Shown here piece by piece: positions 26,817-36,246 of a DNA stretch of 64,000 nt; the stretch's first letter is position 1, and each line of letters begins with the position of its first letter. A program made the translations under genes and the position numbers. The notes under the pieces were generated by a model. It had not been told where the DNA came from. It searched no databases and worked only from the letters and a program-made list of their open reading frames with translations. The stretch is from Streptococcus sobrinus DSM 20742 = ATCC 33478 (GTDB lineage: Bacteria > Bacillota > Bacilli > Lactobacillales > Streptococcaceae): the NCBI RefSeq assembly GCF_000686605.1, contig NZ_JMLC01000001.1, positions 62,001 through 126,000 of the forward strand, given 5' to 3'.

Positions 26817-27539
26817 CTAAGCGATGAAATGGCCAAAGACAGGAACCACTAAATCAACAACGAGACCGATAACGACAACTGAGATGGCTGCCATAGCTCC
26901 TTGAAGGTCACCTAATTCAAGAGCAAAGGCTGCTCCAACAGTATGACCTGAAGTTCCTAGACCAAGTCCGACCCCAATATCACTCCTGTTCAGGCGGAAG
27001 ATCTTAACTAATTTTCTGCCGAGGGCGTAAATGATAACAGCGTTGAGAATACAAGCCATGGCTGTAATAGCTGTATTACCACCAATGGCATGGGCAATCG
27101 GAAGAGCGATGGCAGTAGTGGCAGCCTGTGGGAGCATAGAAGCAGTACCAGCAGTACTTAAGCCAAATAGCTTGGAGATGGCCATGATAGCTAAAACGGA
27201 AACAACCATACCTGCCACTAGACTACTGATAATTTCTCGCCAGTACTTTTTAACCACATCGTTCTTTTTATAGAGGGGAATGGCAAAAGCAATTGTCGCT
27301 GGATTTAAGAACCAGAAAATTAAGTCACCACCAGGTTTATAGGCCTGAGTATAAAACGTTTTAATATCTGTACCCAATCCCTTAGCCATTAGATAAAGGA
27401 CAATAATACCAAGGACCATTGCGAAGAAGAGAGGTTGGAGCAGAAAGAAGCCCTTAGTTTTCTTAAAGAGATAGCTTCCAAGAGTATAAAGGATTAGAGA
27501 GAAACAGATTCCAAAGATGGGTGATTTAAGTAGTTCCAT
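26817..27539 (-). CDS. lrgB: LrgB, murein-hydrolase export/pyruvate-channel family
   Basis: 240 residues with about seven to eight membrane helices and the LrgB/CidB signature GLGTSGHTVGAAFALELG. With LrgA it forms a holin-antiholin-like membrane complex controlling autolysis; in S. mutans and B. subtilis relatives it takes up pyruvate. It begins 9 bp after lrgA and ends in a clear terminator. Confidence 0.95.
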   Translation of the reverse strand: MELLKSPIFGICFSLILYTLGSYLFKKTKGFFLLQPLFFAMVLGIIVLYLMAKGLGTDIKTFYTQAYKPGGDLIFWFLNPATIAFAIPLYKKNDVVKKYWREIISSLVAGMVVSVLAIMAISKLFGLSTAGTASMLPQAATTAIALPIAHAIGGNTAITAMACILNAVIIYALGRKLVKIFRLNRSDIGVGLGLGTSGHTVGAAFALELGDLQGAMAAISVVVIGLVVDLVVPVFGHFIA

Positions 27540-27548
27540 TTGCTTTTC

Positions 27549-28004
27549 CTAGCCTTTCTTAATCAATTTTTCGACATGGTGAAATTTGAGTTTTTTACCA
27601 AGAGATTTTGTATTGTTATTTGCAAAAGATAAAATAATTGAAGTTACATAGGTTACAACGATTAGCATGAGGATGGTGGAGAGGCAGATAACGGTGACCA
27701 GCTGAAGTCCTTCGGCTTTCATGATATTGAGATTGGCTGCTAAAGAAATTCCCGAAGGAACAAACATGAAACCAATCATGCTAATGAGCAGAGAAGCTAA
27801 CGAATCAACCCACTCTAACTTAATCAAGTGACTACAAAGGAGAACGTACATTAAGATTAGACCGATGACGGTAGATGGTATGGGGAGTGACTTAGGCAGT
27901 AAGTCAGAGATTAATTGTGAGACAAGCAAGATGCCTGCATAAATTGACATCTGAATGAAAATAGGAGCGGATTTCTTTTCGGTTGTTTCTTGATTATCTT
28001 TCAT
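27549..28004 (-). CDS. lrgA: LrgA, holin-like membrane protein
   Basis: 151 residues with four membrane helices (starting about residues 15, 40, 66 and 95) in the CidA/LrgA pattern, including LLPKSLPIPSTVIGLILMY, and a basic tail. Partner of LrgB. In S. mutans, LytST activates lrgAB and CcpA modulates it. A perfect cre match lies upstream at 28056-28070, and lytT is immediately upstream with its own terminator. Confidence 0.94.
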   Translation of the reverse strand: MKDNQETTEKKSAPIFIQMSIYAGILLVSQLISDLLPKSLPIPSTVIGLILMYVLLCSHLIKLEWVDSLASLLISMIGFMFVPSGISLAANLNIMKAEGLQLVTVICLSTILMLIVVTYVTSIILSFANNNTKSLGKKLKFHHVEKLIKKG

Positions 28005-28055
28005 GATTCTTTTACTCCTTCATTTATTTGACAAGTTTATTCTAACGTATTTTTT

Positions 28056-28070
28056 AGGAAGCGGTTTCAT
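28056..28070 (-). promoter_or_regulatory. CcpA cre site in the lrgA promoter
   Basis: Minus-strand ATGAAACCGCTTCCT matches WTGNAANCGNWNNCW at every position. It overlaps the likely -35 of a promoter whose -10 (TAGAAT, minus strand) lies about 17 bp downstream. Confidence 0.75.
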
Positions 28071-28085
28071 AATGACCTCGGTTGC

Positions 28086-28120
28086 AAAAAAAGGAAGCTG
28101 AAAAGCAAATTTCAACTTCT
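28086..28120 (-). terminator. lytT terminator
   Basis: Minus-strand hairpin AGAAGTTGAAA/TTTCAGCTTCC followed by seven T, just past the lytT stop. Confidence 0.85.
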
Positions 28121-28149
28121 GAAAAGCAAAGATAATTTTTAAAGGAAGA

Positions 28150-28890
28150 TTATAAGGTTAGATGGGCATTTAGCTCTTTGAGATAAGAGCGGCCAACTGG
28201 AAATTTTTCTCCGTTTGTCATAACCAAGAGCAGGGTATGGTTGAACCAGGGCTGAACTTCATGAATCATTTCGAGATTGACGACAGTATTTCGATGAATT
28301 TGTAGGAAATTACTAGCCCTTACCCGTGTTTTAAACCAATTAAGAGTCTTTTTGACTTGATAACTCTTCTTCTCGGTGCTGACACTGAGGAGCCCGTCTT
28401 CAATATTGGCAGAGACAATTTCCTTAACCTTGAGGACAATACTGCGATCAGCTAGGGCTAGACTTAGGAGGTCAAGACTCTTTTTATCGCCTTTGTCGCT
28501 GGGGTTAGCCTGCTCCTGAGTCAGTTGGTGAATTCTTTGTACTTTTGCCAAGCTTTGATCAATTCTTTCTTGCTCAAAGGGCTTTAAAATATAATCTGCT
28601 GCATTGGCTTCGAAAGCCTTGACGGCATAGTTGTCGTAAGCAGTCGCAAAAACTAGGAAAGGCGGATGGGCTAACTTCTTGAGACGCTTATCCAAACTGA
28701 AGCCATTTTCCTCACTGAGGGAAATATCGAGAAAAAGCAGGTCGATGGGTTGGCGGAAAAGAATTTTTTCGGCTCCGTCTATATCCTCTGCCTGAAAGAT
28801 TTCAGGATTTGATACCACTTGACTATGCTCAATTAAATAGGCCAACTCTTGCCGAGCAAGTACTTCATCATCAAGAATCAAAATTTTCAT
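28150..28890 (-). CDS. lytT: response regulator LytT (LytR), LytTR type
   Basis: 246 residues: receiver domain 1-120 (ILDDEV acid pocket, phospho-Asp in LLFLDIS, Lys in ILKPFE) and LytTR DNA-binding domain about 140-246 (...[19 protein letters not shown]...). It would activate lrgAB when phosphorylated by LytS. The start overlaps the end of lytS by 20 nt. It looks intact even though its kinase gene carries a stop codon. Confidence 0.95.
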   Translation of the reverse strand: MKILILDDEVLARQELAYLIEHSQVVSNPEIFQAEDIDGAEKILFRQPIDLLFLDISLSEENGFSLDKRLKKLAHPPFLVFATAYDNYAVKAFEANAADYILKPFEQERIDQSLAKVQRIHQLTQEQANPSDKGDKKSLDLLSLALADRSIVLKVKEIVSANIEDGLLSVSTEKKSYQVKKTLNWFKTRVRASNFLQIHRNTVVNLEMIHEVQPWFNHTLLLVMTNGEKFPVGRSYLKELNAHLTL

Positions 28891-30616
28891 GTTCGGACTC
28901 TCCTATCTGTTGAGGGATTAAATACCAGACCGTCGTGCCATTGTCATCGCAATCAAAATGCAAATGACTAATGCTGCCATAGAGTAAATTAAGGCGGTTA
29001 TTAAGATTAACAAGGGCAGTACCACTTCCTGTACTTTCAGAAACGATTTCTTGGCCCAATTTATCAATAATTTGGGGTGAAATTCCTTGACCGTTATCGC
29101 TGACAGAAACTCTATAGACGTCGTTTTCTTGCTTAACCTGGATGCAGATTTTATTATCTTTTTTTCGATCTTTAAAGGCATGCCGAACTGCATTCTCAAC
29201 TAACACTTGTAGGCCAAAGGGAGGCAGCTTTATTTTTTCGGAAACGGAAATTTGATAATCCAACTGATATTTATCGGGAAAGCGAAGTTTTTCGAGATTC
29301 ATATAAGCATCGACATGAGATTTTTCTTGTTCTAGGGTGACTTCCCTTTCCTGCCCGCCCTGCAGACTGGTCCTAAAGAAAGTGCTGAGTTGCATGAGGG
29401 CATAACGCGCCTTGTCGGCATTGATTCGGAGAAGGGCGCTAATGGTGTTGATAGCATTGAAGAAGAAGTGGGGATTGATTTGTGCCTGCAGGGCCTTGAT
29501 TTCAGCCATATTGGCTAATTTATTTTGTTCCTCAGCGATACCAATGGCCAGCTGGCCGGAGAATATCTGGGCCAGACCAATGGCTAAATTTTCTTCAACT
29601 TCGGTCATTTTTTTATCGCCCGCAAAATACATTTTCAGGGCTCCGATAGTTTGGTCGTTAATCTTTAGGGGAACAACAACAGCCGAATTGAGTAGACAGC
29701 CCGGTTCAGGACAGGATATGGCCAGCCGATCTAAGGCTACTTGGGGCCGCCCCGTTTGAATTACATTCTTGGATAAGTCAGTTTTAACGGGTTGTCCGGA
29801 AATGTGGTGATCCTGCCCCACCCCAATGTGGGCAAGGACGTTAGCGTGGTCTGTCAGGCCAACAGCATCAAAATTGGTATGCTGCTTGATGATATCACAA
29901 ACCTTGGCAGCCGAAAACTGATTCAAGCCCTGCCGCAAATAAGGTAGGGTCTCCCTGGTTAAGTCCAAGACATCCCGTGTTTGGACAGCTTTTAGTTGAC
30001 TTTCGTTAGACAGGTAGGTCTTGAGAATGGTTAAAAAGATGGTTGACCCCAGGCTATTGAGGAGCATCATTGGGATAATAATCAATTTGACCAAATCCCA
30101 ACCAGAAAAGTAACCGACAAAAATCATTTGAATGGACTCAGCAATGAGGCTAATCAGAATAATTTTTGAGGTTGAAGGTTAGAGTTTGATGCCCTTGAAG
30201 TAGTCTCCTAAGCGACCGCTGACATAACCAACAAGGGCGGAGCTGAAAATATAAAAGAGACCGGAAAAATTTCCTTGGAAGAAGCGGTGGATCCCGCCGA
30301 TAATCCCAACAATTGTCCCAACGAGCGGACCACCGACCAAGCTGGCTGTGGTGATAACTAGGGTTCTGGTATTTGCCAAGGAATCCGAATGAGAAATCGT
30401 GGTTAAAATAGGGTGCTCAATTAAACTTTTATCCCCTCTGATTTCGATTCCGGTCAAGTTGGAAATGATTACAAAAATACCAAAAATGATAATCAAGGCT
30501 AGCTTCTCACGCTTAGAGCGTTCGACAATCAGTTGACGAAAATAGCCATTGTTAACTAACAGGAAGGCTAAAATCATGATAATTCCTAGTCTTTGAAAGA
30601 GTAAAATCATTAACAT
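28871..30616 (-). pseudogene. lytS: sensor kinase LytS interrupted by in-frame TAA
   Basis: Reads as one 581-residue frame with a single TAA at 30181-30179 (codon 146). The first 145 residues are the 5TMR-LYT sensor (GGPLVGTIVGIIGGIHRFF). After the stop come the last membrane helices, a GAF domain (about 220-345), and the LytS-type kinase end (INPHFFFNAINTISALLRI, N-box LVENAVRHAF, DNGQGI, GTALVNLNNRL). A start at ATG 30127 would give a 418-residue kinase lacking most of the sensor. Nothing else is damaged, so the stop is recent, natural in this strain, or a sequence error. Confidence 0.88.
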
Positions 30617-30902
30617 TTGGAGCCCTCCATGCTTGCTTGGTAAAATTGTAAAGGCTTGCAGACCTCGTCTAATATTCTAATGGTTGAGCTTTTTATTTTC
30701 AAGTCTCACTCGGAAAGACGCTATCGAAAAAGCTTAATAAATCTTGCTATCGTGAGGCAGAACAGATCTCAAAAAAATTTCTTTTGACTCTAAAAAAGTA
30801 TCGAACTTGGTAGCAATCGTTAGTATCTTGATTTAACTTTAGCAAGAGCTTATTTAGCCTTTTTCAGAGGGAAAACCGTCATTAAATTACGATTAAGAGA
30901 AC

Positions 30903-30932
30903 TTTACAAGATGAGAGAAAACATGCTAGAAT
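30903..30932 (+). promoter_or_regulatory. promoter of the 31049 gene
   Basis: TTTACA (30903-30908), 18-bp spacer, extended -10 TGCTAGAAT (TAGAAT 30927-30932). The 380-bp lytS/31049 spacer holds this and no gene. Confidence 0.65.
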
Positions 30933-31048
30933 AAGCGTATTGCAATGAATAAGTGACTTCTAGAAATTCCTAAAAAACTTCTCTCTACTGGAGAAGCATG
31001 GGAAAATCTAGATGTCCTTTATGGAAAAAGTTAAGGAGACTACTTAAT

Positions 31049-32545
31049 ATGGCAACCAAAGAAGAATGGGTGAGAGCTTTCGAAACTGCGACGGGTCGCA
31101 AGCCAACTGCAGCTGAATATAGCCATGCTATGGAGAATGGATTTGACCTTTCTGCGTTTGCAAACGTTCAAAATTCTGCTTCAGTTCCCCAGCAAGCACC
31201 GGTTCAAGCTGTCACTCCTGAGCTGAACAATAATCGTGATAACTGGATGAAATTGTTTGAGTCACTTGCTGGCCGTAAGCCCACAGGTGATGAATTTATG
31301 AAAGGAAAGGCTGCAAATTTTGATACAGAGCAAATTGCTTCTATTCTCAATCCTGAATCCTCAGCATCTCAGCAACCTAGTCAAATTCAGACTAATTCAA
31401 TCGCTAGCCAGTCGGGTCCGTCAGCAAGTGCACCGTTTCAGCCTGCTTCATCAGGTCAAGAAACTATTCAACACCAGCAACCTCAAGCTAATTCGAGTCA
31501 AAATTTAGCTAGTCCAGCCTTAACTGGTGCCAATACGCAACAAGCTCAAACATCACAACCAGCAAATGCTGACCAGGCTGATTTTCAAAATACTGGTAAC
31601 TTCCAGCAAGCTGGTTCCAAAAAAGACAGGCCTAGCCAGATATTGACTAGTAGTCCAGCCAAATCAGGAAAAGTTTTAAACTTGATTTTACCAATCATTT
31701 CCATGGTATTGTCAGTTGTCTTCGTGACTTTAGCCTTTTTCCTTTGGGCTCCTCTCTTCTTAGGCCTGTCCTTCCTAGGCCTAATTTGTGCCGGTATCCT
31801 GCTGATTTTGAATGTGAACGGCAAGAAAGTCTTATCAATGGTCGCGACAGCTGTAGCTCTTCTGGCGGTTATCTTCAGCAATGTAGCCCTTTTTACGGCG
31901 TGGTCTGAAAAATCAGCTAGTAATCAAACAGCTGCAAATAACAAGAAAAAGTCTAAAGTCAGAGATGATAGTACCGATGTTAAAGACTACATCAAGAAGG
32001 GCTATAAATTTGACTGGAGTCAAAGTGAATTCAAGAAGCTGAAAGCCAAATCGGATATGGTTTCAGATGTTATTGAAAAACACGGTAAAGCCTCTGACGC
32101 TCAAATTTCTGGTGACCGTTTGACCCTAGTTTACCAAGATAGCAAGACTGGTAGCAATAATAGTGTTACTTTGAGCTTTGAAAAGCAATACAATGGAAAG
32201 TTTGTTCTCTCTGGTGGTCATGCTAATTTTAACGCTAATGATATTGACACCTCAAGTGATTACAAGTCTGACTGGAAGAGAAGTGATTATGATGCATTGA
32301 AAGCGGGCAATAGTGATACTGGTGACGGAGGTACCAAGTGGAGTGATATCAAGAGTAAGCATTCAACGCCAAGCTCAGCCTATTACACTTTATCCTTCTA
32401 TGGTGATGAGGACATTAGTTATGAACTAGCAGTAACTTATGCTGACTATGATACCGATGCCTCCCATATTACTTATGTAGGCTTACACTTCAAATCGAGT
32501 GATGAAGGAAAAACTTATAGGCTTGCTTCTAAGTACAGTAATTAA
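31049..32545 (+). CDS. membrane protein with two W-FE-GRxP motifs and duplicated extracellular domain
   Basis: 498 residues from ATG 31049 (AAGGAG ahead). Residues 4-40 and 62-100 carry two copies of a short motif, EEWVRAFETATGRKPT and DNWMKLFESLAGRKPT, each followed by a helix ending in FD. Residues 105-220 are a Q/S/A-rich linker and 225-300 hold three membrane helices. The C-terminus has two related domains (FDWSQSEFKKLK... and SDWKRSDYDALK...) resembling BLIP/SmpA-like repeats. The same N-terminal motif recurs in proteins at 46730, 48045 and 54144. No function is known to me. Confidence 0.75.
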   Translation: MATKEEWVRAFETATGRKPTAAEYSHAMENGFDLSAFANVQNSASVPQQAPVQAVTPELNNNRDNWMKLFESLAGRKPTGDEFMKGKAANFDTEQIASILNPESSASQQPSQIQTNSIASQSGPSASAPFQPASSGQETIQHQQPQANSSQNLASPALTGANTQQAQTSQPANADQADFQNTGNFQQAGSKKDRPSQILTSSPAKSGKVLNLILPIISMVLSVVFVTLAFFLWAPLFLGLSFLGLICAGILLILNVNGKKVLSMVATAVALLAVIFSNVALFTAWSEKSASNQTAANNKKKSKVRDDSTDVKDYIKKGYKFDWSQSEFKKLKAKSDMVSDVIEKHGKASDAQISGDRLTLVYQDSKTGSNNSVTLSFEKQYNGKFVLSGGHANFNANDIDTSSDYKSDWKRSDYDALKAGNSDTGDGGTKWSDIKSKHSTPSSAYYTLSFYGDEDISYELAVTYADYDTDASHITYVGLHFKSSDEGKTYRLASKYSN

Positions 32546-32555
32546 GATGATTCTA

Positions 32556-32583
32556 AGGAGGAGGGGCAGTCTGCTCCTCTTTT
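32556..32583 (+). terminator. terminator after the 31049 gene
   Basis: AGGAG(G)...CTCCT hairpin around GGGCAGTCTG, followed by four T. Confidence 0.7.
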
Positions 32584-32805
32584 CTAGCTTTGCTGGGGAT
32601 ACATCCTGACTACGACAAACGCATGAAAGCTTTTTTAAGAGAGAACAATGCTTTTTCTGTAATTCGACATTCGGATTTCTCAACAAGAAATTAAAACTTT
32701 TGATGTTTTGCTGTAGAAAATATCAAGATGGTGCGAAACACATCTGTATCATTGTTCGGAAATCTCTGTCTTAAACGTACGTTGTGATATTCCTGAAGAC
32801 CTGAG

Positions 32806-32833
32806 TTGCTTTCGCCCTCATTTTTGCTATAAT
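32806..32833 (+). promoter_or_regulatory. prfC promoter
   Basis: TTGCTT (32806-32811), 16-bp spacer, extended -10 TGCTATAAT (TATAAT 32828-32833). Confidence 0.7.
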
Positions 32834-32914
32834 GAAGGAGTTGTAAAGGGCAAGACTCTGGGCCAGACTCTGATAATTTGCTCTGCAAGATGAATAGGAA
32901 AAGATTGGAAGACA

Positions 32915-34459
32915 ATGACTTTACAAGACGAGATAAAAAAACGGCGGACCTTTGCCATCATCTCCCACCCGGATGCTGGTAAAACAACAATTACAGAGCA
33001 GTTGCTCTACTTCGGGGGTGAAATTCGCGAAGCTGGAACTGTCAAAGGGAAAAAGACCGGGACTTTTGCCAAATCCGACTGGATGGATATTGAAAAGCAA
33101 AGGGGAATTTCGGTAACTTCCTCAGTTATGCAGTTTGATTATGCTGGAAAACGGGTCAATATCCTTGATACCCCAGGGCATGAGGACTTCTCAGAAGATA
33201 CCTACCGGACCCTGATGGCGGTCGATGCAGCCGTTATGGTTGTCGATTCTGCCAAGGGGATTGAGGCTCAGACTAAGAAACTCTTTGAGATCGTCAAGCA
33301 TCGTGGTATTCCGGTCTTTACCTTTATCAATAAGTTGGACCGGGATGGGCGAGAACCACTGGATCTTTTGGAAGAGTTGGAAGAAGTTCTGGGTATCGCT
33401 TCTTATCCTATGAACTGGCCAATTGGGATGGGGCGTGCCTTTGAAGGGCTCTATGATATTCACAATCAACGGCTGGAGCTCTACAAGGGTCAAGAGCGTT
33501 TTGCCGAGATTGCTGAAGGGGACAGCCTCTTTGCCAGCAATCCTTTCTATGAACAGGCCAAGGAAGACATTGAACTTTTGACCGAGGCGGGCAATGAATT
33601 TTCGCAAGAAGCTATTTTGGCAGGTCAGCTGACCCCAGTCTTCTTCGGCTCTGCCCTGACCAACTTTGGAGTGCAGACCTTCCTAGATAGCTTCTTGGAA
33701 TTTGCCCCAGAGCCTCATGGGTATAAGACTACCCAAGGCCAAGAAATTGATCCCCTAGATAAGGACTTCTCAGGCTTTGTCTTTAAGATTCAGGCTAATA
33801 TGGACCCCCGTCACCGAGACCGCATTGCCTTTGTTCGGATTGTTTCCGGCGAGTTCCAGCGGGGCATGTCGGTCAATCTGACGAGGACTGGTAAGGGAGC
33901 CAAGCTCTCCAATGTCACCCAGTTTATGGCGGAATCTCGCAAGAATGTTGAAAATGCTGTTGCTGGCGACATCATCGGGGTCTATGACACCGGCACCTAT
34001 CAGGTTGGCGATACCCTGACTGTCGGTAAGAATAAATTTGAATTTGAACCCCTGCCAACCTTTACGCCTGAGCTCTTTATGAAGGTAGCTGCCAAGAATG
34101 TTATGAAGCAAAAATCCTTCCACAAGGGTATTGAGCAACTGGTTCAAGAAGGGGCTATTCAGCTCTATACCAACTACCAAACTGGCGAATACATGCTGGG
34201 GGCCGTTGGTCAGCTGCAATTTGAAGTTTTCAAACACCGGATGGAAGGTGAGTACAATGCGGAAGTGGTCATGACCCCTATGGGATCTAAGACCGTCCGC
34301 TGGATTAAGCCGGAGGACCTAGATGAACGCATGTCCTCCAGTCGAAACATCCTGGCCAAGGACCGCTTTGACCAGCCCGTCTTTCTCTTTGAAAACGACT
34401 TTGCTCTCCGTTGGTTTGCGGATAAATATCCTGATGTAGAGTTGGAAGAGAAGATGTAA
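32915..34459 (+). CDS. prfC: peptide chain release factor 3
   Basis: GTPase that removes RF1/RF2 from the ribosome after termination. 514 residues. G motifs [26 protein letters not shown]3-specific [11 protein letters not shown] and the C-terminal RF3 domain are present. It follows its own promoter by about 80 nt. The downstream spacer holds four tandem family-1 repeats. Confidence 0.97.
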   Translation: MTLQDEIKKRRTFAIISHPDAGKTTITEQLLYFGGEIREAGTVKGKKTGTFAKSDWMDIEKQRGISVTSSVMQFDYAGKRVNILDTPGHEDFSEDTYRTLMAVDAAVMVVDSAKGIEAQTKKLFEIVKHRGIPVFTFINKLDRDGREPLDLLEELEEVLGIASYPMNWPIGMGRAFEGLYDIHNQRLELYKGQERFAEIAEGDSLFASNPFYEQAKEDIELLTEAGNEFSQEAILAGQLTPVFFGSALTNFGVQTFLDSFLEFAPEPHGYKTTQGQEIDPLDKDFSGFVFKIQANMDPRHRDRIAFVRIVSGEFQRGMSVNLTRTGKGAKLSNVTQFMAESRKNVENAVAGDIIGVYDTGTYQVGDTLTVGKNKFEFEPLPTFTPELFMKVAAKNVMKQKSFHKGIEQLVQEGAIQLYTNYQTGEYMLGAVGQLQFEVFKHRMEGEYNAEVVMTPMGSKTVRWIKPEDLDERMSSSRNILAKDRFDQPVFLFENDFALRWFADKYPDVELEEKM

Positions 34460-34474
34460 CGGAGGAAGTCTCTC

Positions 34475-34935
34475 TAAGTTCTTACGAACTTGACAGACTA
34501 CAACAAGCACGATAGGTGCTTATTTACCTCCCTTACTAACTGCACACTTACGGTATTATCGACCGTAAGTGTTCCGTGTCGTGATTGGGTAAAGAAAAGC
34601 TCTTGAAATCTCACGGCAAGCACTATGGTGCCTTACCTAATCCCCTCACTAACTCCAAAAGGACGACGATAAGGGTCGTCCTTTTCTCGTGTCGTGGCAG
34701 ACAAGCTAATTAATGAGTTTCAATACGGTATACGGTAGTCGCTATGGCGAACTGACTACGCCTCTCACTAATTCAAAAAGGAAAGCATTATCGGCTTTTC
34801 TTTTTTCATGTCGTAAGACTTTCAGTCCACTTTAGTTCTGAAGAATTTGGCGGCGAAAGCCAATCGCTATGGTGAATTGACCAACTCGCTCACTAACTAA
34901 CTCAAAAAGGACAAGGTAATCGGATGTACCTTTTA
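34475..34935 (+). repeat. family-1 structured repeat, four tandem units
   Basis: Four units with a period of about 114-126 bp fill the spacer between prfC and the sdpR-like gene. Each ends in the hairpin module CTCACTAA(C)-arm-ATTATCG-arm-GTGTCG, at about 34531, 34645, 34763 and 34889. Arm pairs differ but always match: ACACTTACGGT/ACCGTAAGTGT; AAAAGGACGAC/GTCGTCCTTTT; AAAAAGGAAAGC/GCTTTTCTTTTT; AAAAGG.../CCTTTT (decayed). Each module is preceded by a hairpin centred on GCACTATGG, CGCTATGG or similar. Units 2 and 3 have A-run/T-run arms that could terminate transcription in both directions. Confidence 0.8.
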
Positions 34936-34968
34936 TTTAAGTTATTTAGAGAAAAATCAAAATAGTTC

Positions 34969-34997
34969 TTGCCTTTTTCTTTGAGAAGATATATAAT
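34969..34997 (+). promoter_or_regulatory. sdpRI-like promoter
   Basis: TTGCCT (34969-34974), 17-bp spacer, TATAAT (34992-34997). Confidence 0.75.
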
Positions 34998-35021
34998 CTA
35001 TTTAGAAATAAGGCTAAATAG
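34998..35021 (+). promoter_or_regulatory. ArsR-type operator
   Basis: CTATTTAG-8 bp-CTAAATAG, a perfect 8-bp inverted repeat starting right after the -10 box and ending near the ribosome site. It is the expected autorepressor site for the ArsR-family gene that follows. Confidence 0.75.
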
Positions 35022-35035
35022 AGAGGAGGTCATCT

Positions 35036-35305
35036 ATGAGCTACGCTGATACATTTAAGGCCCTATCCAATCCTGTCCGGCGGGAGATTCTCAATCTTTT
35101 GAAAAAGAGGCGTCTGTCGGCAGGTGAAATCACTTCCCATTTTGATGTGACAGGGGCCACGATTTCTAACCATCTCAAGGTCTTGCGGGAAGCGGATTTG
35201 ATCGTCGAGACCAAGGAGAAGAATTTTATCTACTATGACCTCAATGCTTCCGTTTTGGAAGAGGTCATGGTCTGGTTGGCCGATTTGCGACAGTCAGATA
35301 ATTGA
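35036..35305 (+). CDS. ArsR/SmtB-family autorepressor (SdpR-like)
   Basis: 89 residues, a bare winged helix-turn-helix (FKALSNPVRREILNLLKK ... SAGEITSHFDVTGATISNHLKVLREADLI) with no metal-binding cysteines. This matches SdpR of B. subtilis, which represses sdpRI until SdpI captures it at the membrane. The operator lies at 34998-35021. Its last codons overlap a minus-strand family-1 repeat, so the C-terminal residues LRQSDN are encoded by repeat sequence. Confidence 0.9.
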   Translation: MSYADTFKALSNPVRREILNLLKKRRLSAGEITSHFDVTGATISNHLKVLREADLIVETKEKNFIYYDLNASVLEEVMVWLADLRQSDN

Positions 35306-35405
35306 ACTGACAATGTTCAATTACCTGACTTAGTAAGAAGTTTAAGGCAAGCCACCATAGTGGTTATCTTAGGAAATGAAGAAGATCTCTTCCCATTTTC
35401 TTAAC
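35264..35405 (-). repeat. family-1 structured repeat inside the sdpRI-like operon
   Basis: On the minus strand: a hairpin AAATGGGAAGA/TCTTCTTCATTT, a hairpin ATAACCAC-TATG-GTGGCTTGCC, then CTTACTAA, arms AGTCAGGTAATTGAAC/GTTCAATTATCTGACT around ATTGTC, and GTCGCAA. It overlaps the end of the repressor gene and fills the gap before the sdpI-like gene. Confidence 0.7.
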
Positions 35406-35424
35406 TGATTGAAAGGAGTTCATC

Positions 35425-36060
35425 ATGAAAGTTAATAAAAAATTACTGGCTCTAAGTAGCAGTATTATCCTCTTGCCAGTCCTATTTGGTCTTTATGCTT
35501 GGCAAGACCTACCAAATCGGATGGCCACCCACTTTGGTCCGACAGGTCAAGCCGATAGTTGGGCATCCAAGCCTTTTGTTATCCTCTTTATACCCTTGTT
35601 TTTGCTGGGTCTCCATCTTTTCGGTATTTTTGTAACCAATCGAGATCCCAAATCGCAAATGACCAGCCTCAAGATAAGATACTTGGTCTATGCTATTGTG
35701 CCTTTCATGTCTAGTTTTTTCACAATCTATATGTACCGGAAAAATCTTGGATATGCTATTAATACGCCTTTGTTTGTCGGACTGGCTTTTGGTTTCTTCT
35801 TTATCGTAATCGGCAATTATTTGCCAAAGATTCGCCAAAATTATACTGTTGGCCTCCGTTTTCCTTGGAATATAAATGATGAGGGAGCTTGGAATCATAC
35901 CCATCGCCTAGCTGGCTTCCTCTGGGTTCTAGGTGGTTTGATTATCATCGTTGATGGCTTTATCGATTTTGCTTTTGTTTGGGTTTTCTTTGGCAGTGTT
36001 ATTCTAATGGTTCTTCTGCCGATAATTAATTCCTATCTCTATTATCGTAAGCATAGATGA
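35425..36060 (+). CDS. SdpI-family membrane protein
   Basis: 211 residues with six membrane helices. The signature LPNRMATHFGPTGQADSWASK near the N-terminus and GLRFPWNINDEGAWNHTHRLAG-type loop (split here as GLRFPW and WNHTHRLAG) match SdpI/YfhL. B. subtilis SdpI gives immunity to the SdpC toxin and relays its presence by sequestering SdpR. No SdpC toxin or SdpAB maturation gene is visible, so here it may guard against foreign toxins. Own ribosome site AAAGGAG. Confidence 0.88.
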   Translation: MKVNKKLLALSSSIILLPVLFGLYAWQDLPNRMATHFGPTGQADSWASKPFVILFIPLFLLGLHLFGIFVTNRDPKSQMTSLKIRYLVYAIVPFMSSFFTIYMYRKNLGYAINTPLFVGLAFGFFFIVIGNYLPKIRQNYTVGLRFPWNINDEGAWNHTHRLAGFLWVLGGLIIIVDGFIDFAFVWVFFGSVILMVLLPIINSYLYYRKHR

Positions 36061-36061
36061 G

Positions 36062-36094
36062 AACTCTGAGCAGAAACCTGCTTGGAGTTTTTTT
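36062..36094 (+). terminator. sdpI-like terminator
   Basis: AACTCTGAGCAG/CTGCTTGGAGTT followed by seven T. Confidence 0.88.
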
Positions 36095-36246
36095 AGGAAA
36101 ATTCTTCTTTGTGTTAGCGGTTTTATTAACCTTTACCTAATAAATAAGGGAAACCTTCAGCGACGATTATTACAACTCGTTATAAATCAGAATTTTTGTA
36201 AGAACTTTGAAAATATGTAAAAAATCACTTAAACTCCTCTTAAAAA

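Noticed and set aside
34475..34935. CRISPR array (regular tandem units of about 118 bp)
   Set aside because: Units are folded repeats with changing arms, not identical 24-37-bp repeats with spacers, and no cas genes are near.
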